A DNA stretch of 64,000 bases from Salvelinus alpinus (Eukaryota > Chordata > Actinopteri > Salmoniformes > Salmonidae): assembly GCF_045679555.1 (NCBI RefSeq), contig NC_092091.1, positions 76,874,461 through 76,938,460 of the forward strand, read 5' to 3'. Shown here piece after piece: positions 36,086 to 47,997 of the stretch. The notes beneath the pieces were generated by a model. That model saw only the letters and a list, made by a program, of their open reading frames with translations. It searched no databases and was not told where the DNA came from. Positions within the stretch are counted from its first letter, which is position 1, and every line of letters begins with the position of its first letter. Both the position numbers and the translations under genes were made by a program.

Positions 36086-36775
36086 TGACATATGGCTTTT
36101 GCCCGGACTATATTGTCTGGTGAAAGGATGACATGAAACTAAGTAACTCATAAAATTACTTTTTCTATATGTTGGCAACCGTTTTATAAAAGGCTCTCGA
36201 AACCGGGAATTATCATGAAAAACACCCTCTAAGAACAGTCCTTAGTAGTCGAAAAAGTATTAAAGGCCAGCTTGCATTCCTTTAGATATGGGAAGAAATA
36301 AGCTTAAAACAGAAGTCACACAACAAAATTTGGATTTGTAAAGTAACAGAAATGAGGGGTTTCAGCTATATTCATTTAGCACTGCTGCTAAATTGTTGCA
36401 ACCACACCAATTTCTTTAAATATAAAATAAAAGAACGCTGTGATTATAAATCCTTTCCACAATAAATAGTGTTTTACACTGTGCTACTGATAAAGTTAAA
36501 GCAAGCAGAGGCAGATCAACTCCTTGACATAATGACTCACACTAATGGGAAGCAAGAATTCAGATATTATAAAAACTTGTATTAATTTCAGCACCAAACT
36601 GCATGATGAGATCTGGGGAATTCACCATCATATATTTCTCATCAGGGAAGATATTGTACCTTCACATCCCATATTGACACATCCATTATGATTAGTTCAT
36701 CGTTATTTTGATAACTAGTTCAAGTTTAATACACATTTACACCAGACATCATAATTAAGTTCGGTACTTCCTTAC
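36086..36775. other. Intron between FN3 exons 3 and 4
   Basis: 36465-36575 resembles 18885-19000, the intron end next to the GTPase exon (TTAAAGCAAGCAGAGGCAGA in both). 36240-36300 is repeated at 37118-37180 (GTCGAAAAAGTATTAAAGGC). No exon seen. Confidence 0.6.
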
Positions 36776-37045
36776 CTGTGGTGAGGGTTGTTGACACCAG
36801 TTGACTTTGCTTTCCATCTTCCAGCACAGTGCAGACAATGACAGAGTATTCAGTAGCAGGTTCCAGGTCAGAGAGAGTAAATCTGTGTGAAGATGTGGTA
36901 GTGATGTGTGGTTCTGTCCCTGGACAGTGGTAGGAGATCTGGTAATGATGTTGGGTTTGTTCCAATCCTGGTGGCTGGTTCCAGCTAACAGCAGCTGATG
37001 TGGTGTCCACTGAGTCAACAGTCAGCTGGTCTGGAGCAGGAAGTA
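36776..37045 (-). CDS. FN3 domain exon 3 of the B-box/FN3/GTPase gene
   Basis: A 270-nt phase 1-1 exon: acceptor CCCTTAG|TA, donor ACAG|GTAAGG. It encodes PDQLTVDSVDTTSAAVSWNQ, HHYQISYHCPGTEPHI and TEYSVIVCTVLEDGKQ. It is the likely parent of exons 4 and 5; its strand E-F loop (SDLEPATEYS) is closer to the FN3 consensus than the later copies (SDLLCGTQYS). Confidence 0.85.
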
Positions 37046-37271
37046 CTAAGGGAAAATACATTACTGTCAGTGCTATAGTTTAACTCTAGAAATAAACTAC
37101 AGGAGGAAAAGTAGAATATAAGTCGAAAAAGTATTAAAGGCCAGCTTGCAATTCCTTTAGATATGGGAAGAAATAAGCTTAAAACAGATGTTGGATTTAT
37201 AATATAACATAATGTCTGTTCTGTTTACTGGTAAAGAGATGAGCTGTAACAAGGTGAGGTAGATATCTTAC

Positions 37272-37538
37272 TAGTGCAGATGGTTGTAGAGACTGGTTCA
37301 CTCTGTTCCCCATTCTTCAGCACAGTAGAGATGCTGACAGTGTACTCAGTACCAGGTTGCAGGTTTGAGAATGTGTTGTGGCAGTCTTTAGTATTCTCTG
37401 CATGGAGGTCTGTTCCTGGGCTGTAGTAGGATATGAGGAAGCGCTGTGGGACTTTCTCCATTCCTTCAGCCTTGGTCCAGTGGAGAGTGAAGGAGGTCTC
37501 TTCCAAATGGTCTATCTTTAAATCTCTGGGTGGAACCA
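37272..37538 (-). CDS. FN3 domain exon 2 of the B-box/FN3/GTPase gene
   Basis: A 267-nt phase 1-1 exon: acceptor TTGTTCCAG|TG, donor ACTA|GTAAGA. One FN3 domain: PPRDLKIDHLEETSFTLHW, then RFLISYYSPGTDLH, then LQPGTEYTVSISTVLKNGEQ. It is diverged from exons 3-5, so this split is old. Confidence 0.85.
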
Positions 37539-37615
37539 CTGGAACAAAAATATTTTTATGTTAAGAAGATCCATAACAAAATCTCTTAAAACATGACTAA
37601 AACCAAACTCTTTAC

Positions 37616-37885
37616 CTGTGGATAACGATGCTGAGACCCATCTGCTTTGTCTTCCATCTTCTCCCTCTGTGGCCACACTGAACTGGTACTTTTCACCAGG
37701 TTGGAGACTGCTTATTTTCAGATGATACCCGCCTTTCACTTTTGATGAGTCCGTTTCCCCCAGGTCACACCCCCAGGTCACTCTGAACTGGTGTGGCCCC
37801 TTCAGCCCCTCAGGAGAACCCCAGCTCAGAGACACAGAGTCTGATGTCACTGACAGGACCCGGATCTTCCCAGGAGGGGGCAGCA
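37616..37885 (-). CDS. FN3 domain exon 1 of the B-box/FN3/GTPase gene
   Basis: A 270-nt phase 1-1 exon: acceptor TCTTCACCAG|TG, donor CACAG|GTAAAG. One FN3 domain: PPPGKIRVLSVTSDSVSLSW, FRVTWGCDL, LQPGEKYQFSVATEGEDGRQ. It joins the 43-nt exon upstream in a compatible phase. Confidence 0.85.
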
Positions 37886-38090
37886 CTGGTGAAGACATGA
37901 CAGGAGAGAAAAAAACAGACTTCATTGGAACCACAAATGCATACTACTTTATCAGAATTTAAGAAGTAACAAATCATATCTTAAACAATAATTTAAAAAA
38001 TGGTATATTCATAATTGTTCACAAGTTCTCACTAAAGATCTCAAAGAACAACTTTTGGGCCAATTAATTATTGATTGTACATGCACTTAC

Positions 38091-38133
38091 TGTCGACTGA
38101 CACTGGCCTTTGGTGTTGCTCTCCATCAAAAGT
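38091..38133 (-). CDS. Short 43-nt linker exon
   Basis: Minus strand between CTGCTCAAG and GTAAGTGC codes for TFDGEQHQRPVSVD plus one base. Phase 0 in (fits the B-box exon's CAG end) and phase 1 out (fits FN3 exon 1). TRIM genes often have such a tiny exon after the coiled coil. The AAG acceptor is weak, so the start is less certain than the donor. Confidence 0.5.
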
Positions 38134-38265
38134 CTTGAGCAGTGGAAACAGAGTAAGAAATCTTTTCATTGAAAAAACTAAATGTTTATGTTGCAAAACA
38201 AGCAATGACAAAGCTTGTAGCTTGAACTTGCATAAACAGTATTAGCAAATCTTCTGTAATAAGTA

Positions 38266-39401
38266 CACTACATTGCCAACAGTATGTGGACACCTGCTGA
38301 TCAAACATCTCATTCCAATATCATGGGCATTAAAATGGAGTTTCCACTAGATGTTGGAACATCGCTGAGGGGACTTGCTTCCATTCAGCCACAAGGGCAT
38401 TAGTGAGGTCAGGCACTGATGTTGGGTGATTAGTCCTGGCTCGCAGTCCGTGTTCCAATTCATCCCAAAGGTGTTCGATGGAGTTGAGGTCAAGGCTCTG
38501 TGCAGGCCAGTCATGTTCTTCCACACAGATCTCGACAAACCATTTATGTATGGACCTCGCTTTGTGCACAGGGGCATTGTCATGTTGAAACAGGAAAGAG
38601 CCTTCCCCAAACTGTTGCCACAAAGTTGGAAGCACAGAATTGTCTAGAATGGATCAAAAGGGGCCTAGCCCGAACCATGAAAAACATCCCCAGAACAATA
38701 TTCCTCCTCCACCAAACTTTACAGTTGGCACTATGCAGTCGGGCAGGTAGCGTTCTCCTGGCATCAGCCAAACCCAGATTCACCCAGATGCATCTGTTGG
38801 ACTGCAAGATGGTAAAGTGTGATTTATCGTTCCAGAGAACGCGTTTCCACTACTCCAGAGTCCAATGGCGGGGAGTTTTACACCACTCCAGCCAACGCTT
38901 GGCATTGCACATAGTGATCTTAGGCTTGTTTGTGGCTGATCGGCCATGGAAACTAATTTCATGAAGCTCTCGGCGAACATTTAGTGTGCTGACGTTGCTT
39001 CCAGAGGCAGTTTGGAACTCGGTATTGAGTGTTGCAACTGAGGACACGCGCTTCAGCACTGTGGTAATGTTCTGTGCGCTTGTGCGGCCTATCACTTAAC
39101 GGTTGAGCCGTTGTTGCTCCTAAATGTTTACACTTCACAATAACAGCACTTACAGTTGACCGGGGCAGCTCTAGCAGGGCAGAAATTTGACGAACTGACT
39201 TGTTTGAAAGGTGACATCCTATGATGGTAACACGTTGAAAGTCACTGAGCTCTTCAGTAAGGCCATTATACTGCCAATGTTTGTCTATCGAGATTGCATG
39301 CCTGTGTGCTAGATTTTATACACCTGTCAGTAATGGGTGTGGCTGAAATAGCCGAATACACAAATTTGAAGGGGTGTCCACATACTTTTGGCATTATAGT
39401 G
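38266..39401 (-). mobile_element. Tc1-like transposon in the intron after the B-box exon
   Basis: Both terminal repeats are present: CACTACATTGCCAACAGTAT at the left and its imperfect inverse ending GGCATTATAGTG at the right, each next to TA. The minus strand keeps transposase C-terminal text (FQHDNAPVHKARSI, SLDLNSIEHLWDELEHGL) at 38330-38635; the N-terminal half (about 38780-39300) is frameshifted. It ends only 35 bp from the donor of the B-box exon. Confidence 0.85.
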
Positions 39402-39435
39402 TATATTCAGGTATAATGAGGGGGTAAATAACTAC

Positions 39436-39733
39436 CTGTTTTCCAGCTTGTTTTATCTCTTCAATGATCGTGTCATGACCTTTGTGCTTTGTTACCGAAC
39501 ACTCCAAGCAGATCAGCTTCTGGTCTGTCCTGCAGAACACCTCCAGAGCTCTGTGGTGTTCCTGACAGAGTCTCTCCTCCAGGTCTCCAGTCACCTCTAC
39601 CAGTGTGTGTCTCTGCAGTGCTGATATTGTATAGTGCTTCCTAACGTGGGTCTCACAGTAGGACACACTGCAGTTCAGACAGAACTTCACAGCTTGGACC
39701 TCAGAGCAGATATCACAGGGTACCTCTCCTGGC
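39436..39733 (-). CDS. B-box zinc-finger exon (TRIM-like)
   Basis: A 298-nt exon: acceptor CCCAACCAG|G (phase 2), donor AAACAG|GTAGTT (phase 0). It codes for two zinc-binding modules as in finTRIM/TRIM proteins: CDICSEVQAVKFCLNC...YCETHVRKH (B-box 1 type) and CQEHHRALEVFCRTDQKLIC, then LECSVTKHKGHDT (B-box 2). It ends in IEEIKQAGKQ, where TRIMs begin their coiled coil. No RING exon or coiled-coil exon is found. Confidence 0.85.
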
Positions 39734-39984
39734 CTGGTTGGGAATCGGAAATAACATTTATCAAATACATTGATCACAAGAACCTGACCCATTCAGTTTA
39801 ACACATAATGGCCTGATAATATAACACATGGTAACCTTCCTATAACTCTATGCTATCATGATAATATAACACATGGTAACCTACTCATCATATCTTCTGT
39901 GCATTTTTGTCTCACCTTCAGTCACAAATAATTACGTTTTTTTTCTATTACGACATAGGCTCAAAGGAGTATGGAAAATATTAC

Positions 39985-40074
39985 CCTTTGAAATGAAAAG
40001 GGTGATTCATGGATTGGTCACTCTTCATTGATAAATAACCAGATGAAACAGACTCTGCCATCTCTGGTTGGGCC
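39985..40074 (-). CDS. Short linker exon (SMKSDQSM type), copy 2
   Basis: A 90-nt phase 2-2 exon: acceptor CTACTAGCAG|G, donor CAAAGG|GTAATA. Reads QPEMAESVSSGYLSMKSDQ then SMNHPFHFKG. This motif (S.KSD.SM..P..FK.G) is common in the N-terminal exons of fish NLR and related immune proteins. It joins the B-box exon in frame. Confidence 0.7.
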
Positions 40075-40274
40075 CTGCTAGTAGTACAAGACAGTCATGC
40101 AACATAATACAACAATGAATATTGAGTCAGAATTCATCATTTTAGTTAAACTAATTTCTACAGACGTAAAATTATTTTGATCCTTTATCCATTTATCAAA
40201 TATATTGATGAACAGATTATTTTCTCTGATGTTTACTCTGCACTGCAACATTAAGATGAAAAAGTAAACCATGT

Positions 40275-41157
40275 GATAACTGAAGATATAGATTTATAGG
40301 TGGTTATTACTAAATTATACAACGGGTGGGTCTAATCCTGAATGCTGATTGGTTACAACCGCATTCCAGTCAGTGTCTATTCTATAAATTACCACCGGCT
40401 TAATCTATGACGTTAAAATGCCTATTTACTCTGTTCCATCTGACTGCACAATCCACTGTCTCATCAGCCCAGACAGGCACTTTATGAAATTGATCTCCAC
40501 TATAAAAAGCATCTAGACATTATCTCACATTTCTTTTAGACTAACATTTAGTTTTCAACAGCAGAGATTTGTATAAACCTTGTTGTCTGTCTCCGACATT
40601 CGCAACATTGTTTCAATATTGAAATTCGATATCCTGCTGTCCCATAGTAATGAACATGTAGGGGTCAGGATGAGACAGACAGGCAGTGTTTCTCAGCCAG
40701 TTGAAATCATGAATCAGCTGGCATCATTTTTATGGATATATACAAAGAAATGTCAATTGAAAAAAGGTCAAACGAAACAAAATGCAGCTAGTTTAGTCTT
40801 TCCAGCTTCAATTTGAAGTGATTGTGTTAGCTGTGTTGTTGGCTAGCACCTCTGAACAACAGTGTCCTGACGAGAGAGCACATGTTCTAATCCAGGTGAA
40901 ATCGCTCCTCATATACTCATTGTTATGGATGTATCCAAATAAATGTCACTAGAAAACAGTTTAAACAAATGCAAATGCAGCTACTGTTGTTATTCTGGCT
41001 GCACTGTTTGACGTGACTGTAAGTTAGCCGTAGTTGGCTAGCTGGAAAGCATGGGATAAGAGTGTTACCAGCCAGTAGGGCAATGAAACATTTTGAACGA
41101 ACGACTGGGTCACGTCTCTGGCAACCGAACCAATAGAACGAACAACGACTACACAAG
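40275..41157. other. Intron, nothing recognised
   Basis: No exon, tandem repeat or element end seen between the linker exon and the HpaI SINE. Confidence 0.4.
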
Positions 41158-41345
41158 GCAGGTAGCCTAGTGGTTAGAGCGTTGGACTAGTAACCGGAAG
41201 GTTGCGAGAATGAATCCCTGAGCTGACAAGGTAAAAATCTGTCGTTCTGCCCCTGAACAAGGCAGTGTTCCTAGGCCGTCATTGAAAATAAGAATTTGTT
41301 CTTAACTGACTTGCCTAGTTAAATAAAGGGTAAAAAAACACAAAT
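41158..41345 (+). mobile_element. HpaI-type salmonid SINE
   Basis: tRNA-derived head with A box TAGCCTAGTGGTTAGAGCG and B-box-like GGTTGCGAGAATGAATCCC, then the HpaI-family body (TGACAAGGTAAAAATCTGTC, CCTAGGCCGTCATTGAAAAT) and an AAATAAAGGGTAAAAAAA tail. The segment that holds the HpaI site in the family is deleted. It is the strongest single marker of a salmonid genome here. Confidence 0.9.
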
Positions 41346-41714
41346 AAAAAAACAGCCGGCTTGGGTAGCAACCCTAGATTTGTGTCGGGACTATATCTTG
41401 TGGAAGAATTAAATAGTATGAATAAATTAATCAAAATAAAGTTTTTAATGAAAATATGTAAATCATTATTTGAATATGTTGGTAACCCGTTGTATAACAG
41501 TGATAATGCCCTCGAAGCTGCTGTTCGGGCCTAACAACACCCATGCAAACATATGCTCCAAACACCGACTTCTCTGGCATTATCACTTAATTATAGAGAT
41601 GGTTCTAAATATGTGAAATATGTGAATAGCAGTAATGTGAATTGAAGCTTCTCTTCTAGACAACTACATGTATAACATCACTGTTCTATTACCTGGTAAC
41701 ATGTAGAAACTCAC

Positions 41715-41828
41715 CCTTTTCTTTGTGAAGTGGCCCCCTCTTTGAAATGAAGAGGGCGATCCATAGATTCACCACTCTTCATTGATAAACAACCAGAGGA
41801 AACCGACTCGTCTCTCTCTGGATGGACA
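41715..41828 (-). CDS. Short linker exon (SMKSGESM type), copy 1
   Basis: A 114-nt phase 2-2 exon: acceptor TATTAGCAG|T, donor AAAAGG|GTGAGT. Reads VHPERDESVSSGCLSMKSGE then SMDRPLHFKEGATSQRKG. Paralogous to the exon at 39985; both keep the frame when joined or skipped. Confidence 0.75.
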
Positions 41829-42033
41829 CTGCTAATAATACAAGACAAATCAAATCAAATGCAGCATTACAGAAGTGAACTAACGTCGGCCCTTGGTTTG
41901 TCCTCAGTCATTTACGCTAACCAAATCTTTTATATTTTCAGTTAAATGTACTGTGCAGTAACTCTGTGTCCTTCTAAAAATATATTACTTATAAAATAGG
42001 ATACAGATCTAAGTCTTCAACGAGCACTTGTGT

Positions 42034-42157
<124 letters not shown>

Positions 42158-42401
42158 TTCTTCATATCAGGGTCCATGATCTCATCAAGATCCTTGTTTG
42201 GTGACCCATCCTTCAGTCTTTCTTTAGTGATGGCTCCACCCTCAGCCCCCTGCTGATAACTCATTATAACTCTCAGAGAGGAGGTCTCACAATCCTGAAG
42301 AGGACTGGTCTGGTCCCATAACAATCTGATGATAACTCATTATAACTCTCAGAGAGGAGATCTCAGCATCCTGAAGAGGACTGGTCTGGTCCCATATCAA
42401 T
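42158..42401 (-). CDS. First coding exon of the B-box/FN3/GTPase gene
   Basis: Starts after an acceptor (TCTTATTTACAG|ATTGATATGG), so a 5' UTR exon should lie upstream. The likely start ATG is near 42265 and reads MSYQQGAEGGAITKERLKDG then SPNKDLDEIMDPDMKK. It ends at AAGAA|GTGTGT, phase 2, which fits the next exon. The first half is a 76-bp tandem duplication carrying two short upstream ORFs. Confidence 0.6.
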
Positions 42402-42684
42402 CTGTAAATAAGAAGAGTAAACAGCATTATATTAAAACGTTTAAATACAAAAGCCGAGTAGGCCTACAGTTGGCCTGCTGTGCTGGGGATTTAAATTGAC
42501 GTTATAATGGCATTCTGTAAAGCATTTGGTACAGAACGCAATTGTGAAAAACGCAAATGGCAGAAAAAGTGTTTATGAATAATATCACTATGTAAAAAAA
42601 TATATACAGTTGAAGTTGGAAGTTTATATAGACTTAGGTTGGAGACATTAAAACTTGTTTTTCAACCACTCCACAAATGTCTTG

Positions 42685-43490
42685 TTAAACCTCTCTAGGG
42701 TACGTGGGACGCTAACATCCCACCTGACCAACATCCAGTGAAAGTGCAGGGCGCCAAATTCAAACATCAGAAATCTCATAATTAAAATGAATCAAAAATA
42801 CAGGTATTATACACCATTTTAAAGATAAACGTCTCCTTAATCCAACCACAGTGTACGGTTTCAAAAAGGCTTTACGGTGAAAGCATACCATGCGATTATG
42901 TTAGGTCAGCACCTAGTCACAAAAAACATACAGGCATTTTCCAGCCAAAGAGAGGAGTCACAAAAAGCAGAAATCAATCTTTAGAATGTTTTTATCAGAA
43001 ATCTTCAATAATATTCCAACCGGACAATTCCTTTGTCTTTAGAAATGAAAGGGAACGGAGCTCGTGCTCACGGCTGCACGCGTGACAAAACTAAAGGTTT
43101 TCACCAGACACCTGGTTCAAACAGCACTTATTCGCTCCCCCTTCACAGTAGAAGCCTGAAACAATGTTCTAAAGACTGTTGACATCTAGTGGAAGCCATA
43201 TGAAGTACAATCTGACCCCATAGATACTGTATATTCGATAGGCAATTACTTGAAAAACTACAAACCTCAGATTTTCCACTTCCTGGTTGGATTTTTCTCA
43301 GGTTTTCGCCTGCCATATGAGTTCTGTTATACTCACAGACATCATTCAAACAGTTTTAGAAACTTTTCTATCAAGATCTACTAATGATATGCATAGCCAA
43401 GCATCTGGGCCTGAGTAGCAGGCAGTTTACTCTGGGCACGCTTTTCATTCGGACGTGAAAATACTGCCCCCTACCCCAAAGAACTTTTAA
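42685..43490. mobile_element. Insertion at TTAA inside the Tc1 inverted repeat
   Basis: The Tc1 left repeat is interrupted between CTTGTTAA and TTAACAAGCT, so TTAA appears on both sides (42685-42688, 43487-43490). That is the target duplication of piggyBac-type elements. The ends (CTCTAGGGTACGTGGGACG; inverse of the other end CTTTGGGGTAGGGGGCAG) are only weakly alike. No transposase. Confidence 0.55.
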
Positions 43491-43593
43491 CAAGCTATAA
43501 TTTTGGCAAGTCGGTTAGGACAGTAATTTTTCCAACAATTGTTTACAGACAGATTATTTCACTGTATCACAATTCCAGTGGGTCTGAAGTTTA

Positions 43594-44640
<1,047 letters not shown>

Positions 44641-44674
44641 CTAAGGTGTATGTAAACTTCCAACTTCAACTGTA

Positions 44675-45892
44675 TAGCCTCGCTACTGTTATAGCTTCAC
44701 TGAGTTGTTCAGTAAGGCAATTCTACTTCCAATGTTTAGCTGTAGAGATTGTCTGGAACGGCATAAATGGATTGGAGTCAAACACATCAAACATATTGAA
44801 ACTCTGTTTGACTCCATTCCATTTGTTTCCATTACAGTCATTACAATGAGCCTGTCCTCCTATAGCTCCTCCAACCAGCTTCCTCTGCTACGGAGTAGTA
44901 TGGAGACACTGTGTTTGCGAGATGCCGGACAAAAGGCAGTTTTAAAACTTTTCCACTACCCCTGCCGTGACTAAGGACATCCCTCAAACAAACAAAAACC
45001 GACTGGTAAATAGTTGCTTTTTAGATATGTCAGTCAGGTGGCTAGATGCCGACAGAGACTTCTGTTACAGGAACGTTGAAGGGCTCTGGATAATATTACT
45101 TAGCCAGCTAGAAGTATGAAGTAAGAAGCTGACGTTAAACAGAGCCTATCTCAGCAGGAGAAAAAATAGTTGTCACAATACTTTACAGAGAGTAGGCTAC
45201 TGAGACAGAGAGATGTGGCGCTCAGTGTTGAGGCTGATACAGGCAATGCATGCAGGAGGAAGCAGAGGAGACAGAGGTTAGTACAGTGGTTCCCAAACTC
45301 AGGTCTGTACTAATCTTATCAAACAAGTTACGAACTTTAAAGTTACGAACTTTAAAAAAAAAAAAAAAAGATATGTTTCAATATGAACATCTTCACATTC
45401 CCCATCTCCCCTATATGCCTACATTAAAATGCAACCAATGTGGTTTTAAACATGTCCTATGTTTTTGTTCTGGTGCTACATGTCAGTGTGAATCACTTCA
45501 CATATCTCCCCTCTTTCAGTGTATAACGGTACAGTTGTATAGCTAGGCTATGTGTTTCTAGATTGATTAAGGTGAATGAACCTACAGCAGCCAAGGTGAT
45601 AATGGCTGGGGTCATTTTTGCTTGTTTTTGCTGTTCTCCAAATAGAGTTTTAACGTTTTTTTATTGTATAGAAATACAGTAAATGAGCTTCAACTTTGAG
45701 GAGCAAACTCCTTCATTCACCAGTTTACACTTTCCTCAACCTCTGACCGCTTATCGGTTTCTAGGTTATGGTTGAAAGGAAGATGGAGGACAGGACAAAC
45801 TTTTTCTAATTGAGAATCTCCCATCATTGTTCACTACACCTGTACCTAACTAGTGCATGAATAAAACATGGAATGGAATTCTGAGTGCATCA
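44675..45892. other. Upstream region, partly repeat-like
   Basis: No gene seen. A poly(A)15 tract lies at 45356-45369. 44690-44980 looks like a dispersed salmonid repeat; its ORF (44705-44974) has no motif. Confidence 0.35.
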
Positions 45893-46530
45893 GTTATCAG
45901 TATAATGAAAACATGGACTGGACTCTCAGTAATGTTCACTTGTAGGATACACTACAGTAGTTATCAGTATAATGAAAACATGGACTGGACTATCAGTAAT
46001 GTTCACTAGTAGGATACACTACAGTAGTTATCAGTATAATGAAAACATGGACTGGACTATCAGTAATGTTCACTAGTAGGATACACTACAGTAGTTATCA
46101 GTATAATGAAAACATGGACTGGACTATCAGTAATGTTCACTAGTTGGTTACACTACAGTAGTTATCAGTATAATGAAAACATGGACTGGATTGATGTAAT
46201 GTTCACTAGTAGGCTACACTACAGTAGTTATCAGTATAATGAAACCATGGACTGGACTATCAGTAATGTTCACTAGTCAGATACACTACAGTAGTTATCA
46301 GTATAATGAAAACATGGACTGGACTATCAGTAATGTTCACTAGTTGGTTACACTACAGTAGTTATCAGTATAATGAAACCATGGACTGGACTATCAGTAA
46401 TGTTCACTAGTAGGATACACTACAGTAGTTATCAGTATAATGAAAACATGGACTGGATTGATGTAATGTTCACTAGTAGGTTACACTACAGTAGTTATCA
46501 GTATAATGAAACCATGGACTGGAGCTCTGT
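45893..46530. repeat. 67-bp minisatellite
   Basis: About 9.5 copies of a 67-bp unit (AATGAAAACATGGACTGGAC, then TATCAGTAATGTTCACTAGT, then a short AG-rich joint and ACACTACAGTAGTTATCAGT). Some units have the shorter variant GGATTGATGTAATG. Confidence 0.9.
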
Positions 46531-47997
46531 AATGATCACTAGTAGACAACAGTAGACACATAAACAATGGTGTCTTAACAAATCAAGGTATCTGTTCAGC
46601 ACTGCCTCAATAATGTCATAATGCTGATGGCTGCTGTATTTGTCTAGTATGATAAATCAGTTGATTTAGGATGGACTACTTGTAAAGGTGCACCATCATC
46701 ATGTGATTTAGTTCATAATTTTCATGTCAGTCATTTCTTATGAAATTATAGTCATCAATTGTAGAGTTTCATTTGTAATAGACAGTCTACCACCTGCCAT
46801 TTTAGGCCATATTAAGCTGACACAGACAAGTGAATATTGTCCTCAGGTGGCTGCCCTGCCCTTAGTCTGCCTGCTGTCCCTCCTATCACCATGGATACAT
46901 CTTACTGAAAACAATGGCACTACACTTTATTTAAACCTGCTCTGCCAGTTCATGTCCTAAAAGATTAGAATGTTCCAATGTGGTTAGCCAAAAAGATGAC
47001 AGTTCATCTTATCATCTAGGTTTGCTATCAAACAGATATGTAATATTTCTGGTTTGTCCACTTGATTCTTGCTTGTAGCAGGGTGCGGTTACAGGAGTCG
47101 TTCTAACTATAAGTCACATGATTTCATGAGAAAGATGTTCTGCAGTAAGGGGTGTGTAAAGCAAGTCAAGGTGTCATTGGATGAATGTCAACAAGATGCA
47201 TAACCAGCATTGTTAAAATAACAATGTTTTAACTCAATCTGTTCATGCCCTAAAGTTCATGCCCTGAAACCCTCAAATTCAAAATCTTGACCTCAAATTA
47301 GACCTGGGACATTAGACCTGGACCTCTGATTTAGACCTGGTACACAAGGTGGGTGCAATCAATCATCAGGTAGAAGAGAAAACAGCCCTATTTCAAGATT
47401 TGAATACCCATGCCCTAAAATATGAAAATGTTCAAATGTAGTCCATGAAGAGGTTGGCCTATTAGGATTATGTGCACAGCTATTAACCTCACATGTAGCT
47501 ATAGCAATTGGGCCAGGGGTATTCACATTTTACTCTACGAGGACTACTGCTGGTTTTCTGTTCAACCTGATAATTTATGGCACCACCTGGTGACCCAGGT
47601 CTAAATCAGTCCCTGATTAGAGGAATACTTTTAGAAAAACAGTGGAACTGGTTTAGAAATCCAGATTTGAATTTGAGGGGATTAGGCCTAAAACTAAATA
47701 CATTGAGAGAAAGATGGTGCTCCAGATCGTCTTTTCTGTATAGGAACATTATCACATCTCACAACGCCTGGAGAAGTATGTATCACATCAGGAAACCCCT
47801 TCATGTGACATATTATCATGTTGCAATCTTCTGAGACTCGCAGCGCAGCCGCAAAAAAAAGTACCTGGAACGCTGCCAGACAGTTTGCAAGTATTTACAA
47901 AAATAACATTAACAATAGACAATTGTTTCATGTATGCTAAGAACAAATAAAACCATTTTTGTAATTTTCCTTGCATTCTGTCATCATTTGAGATCTG
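46531..47997. other. Intergenic, nothing recognised
   Basis: Only short ORFs without motifs; no repeat ends seen. Confidence 0.4.

Larger units (their letters stand above)
33540..36250 (-). repeat. Tandemly duplicated FN3-exon unit
   Basis: Three diverged copies of a stretch with GGACTATATTGTCTGGTGAA, TAACTCATAAAA, GGCTCTCGAAACCGGGAATT and AACACCCTCCTAAGAACAGT start near 33550, 34860 and 36100. The first two each lead into an FN3 exon and are about 1.25 kb apart. Copies of the flanking text ATGCAGCCATCAGTGAGCAG are at 33420, 34270 and 35525. Confidence 0.85.

Noticed and set aside
38426..38964. Plus-strand ORFs of 73-154 codons at 38.4-39.0 kb
   Set aside because: Antisense to a Tc1-like transposase and its terminal-repeat-bounded element.
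41158..41240. A functional tRNA gene
   Set aside because: The tRNA-like head continues into an HpaI SINE body and A-rich tail, and the B box is mutated.
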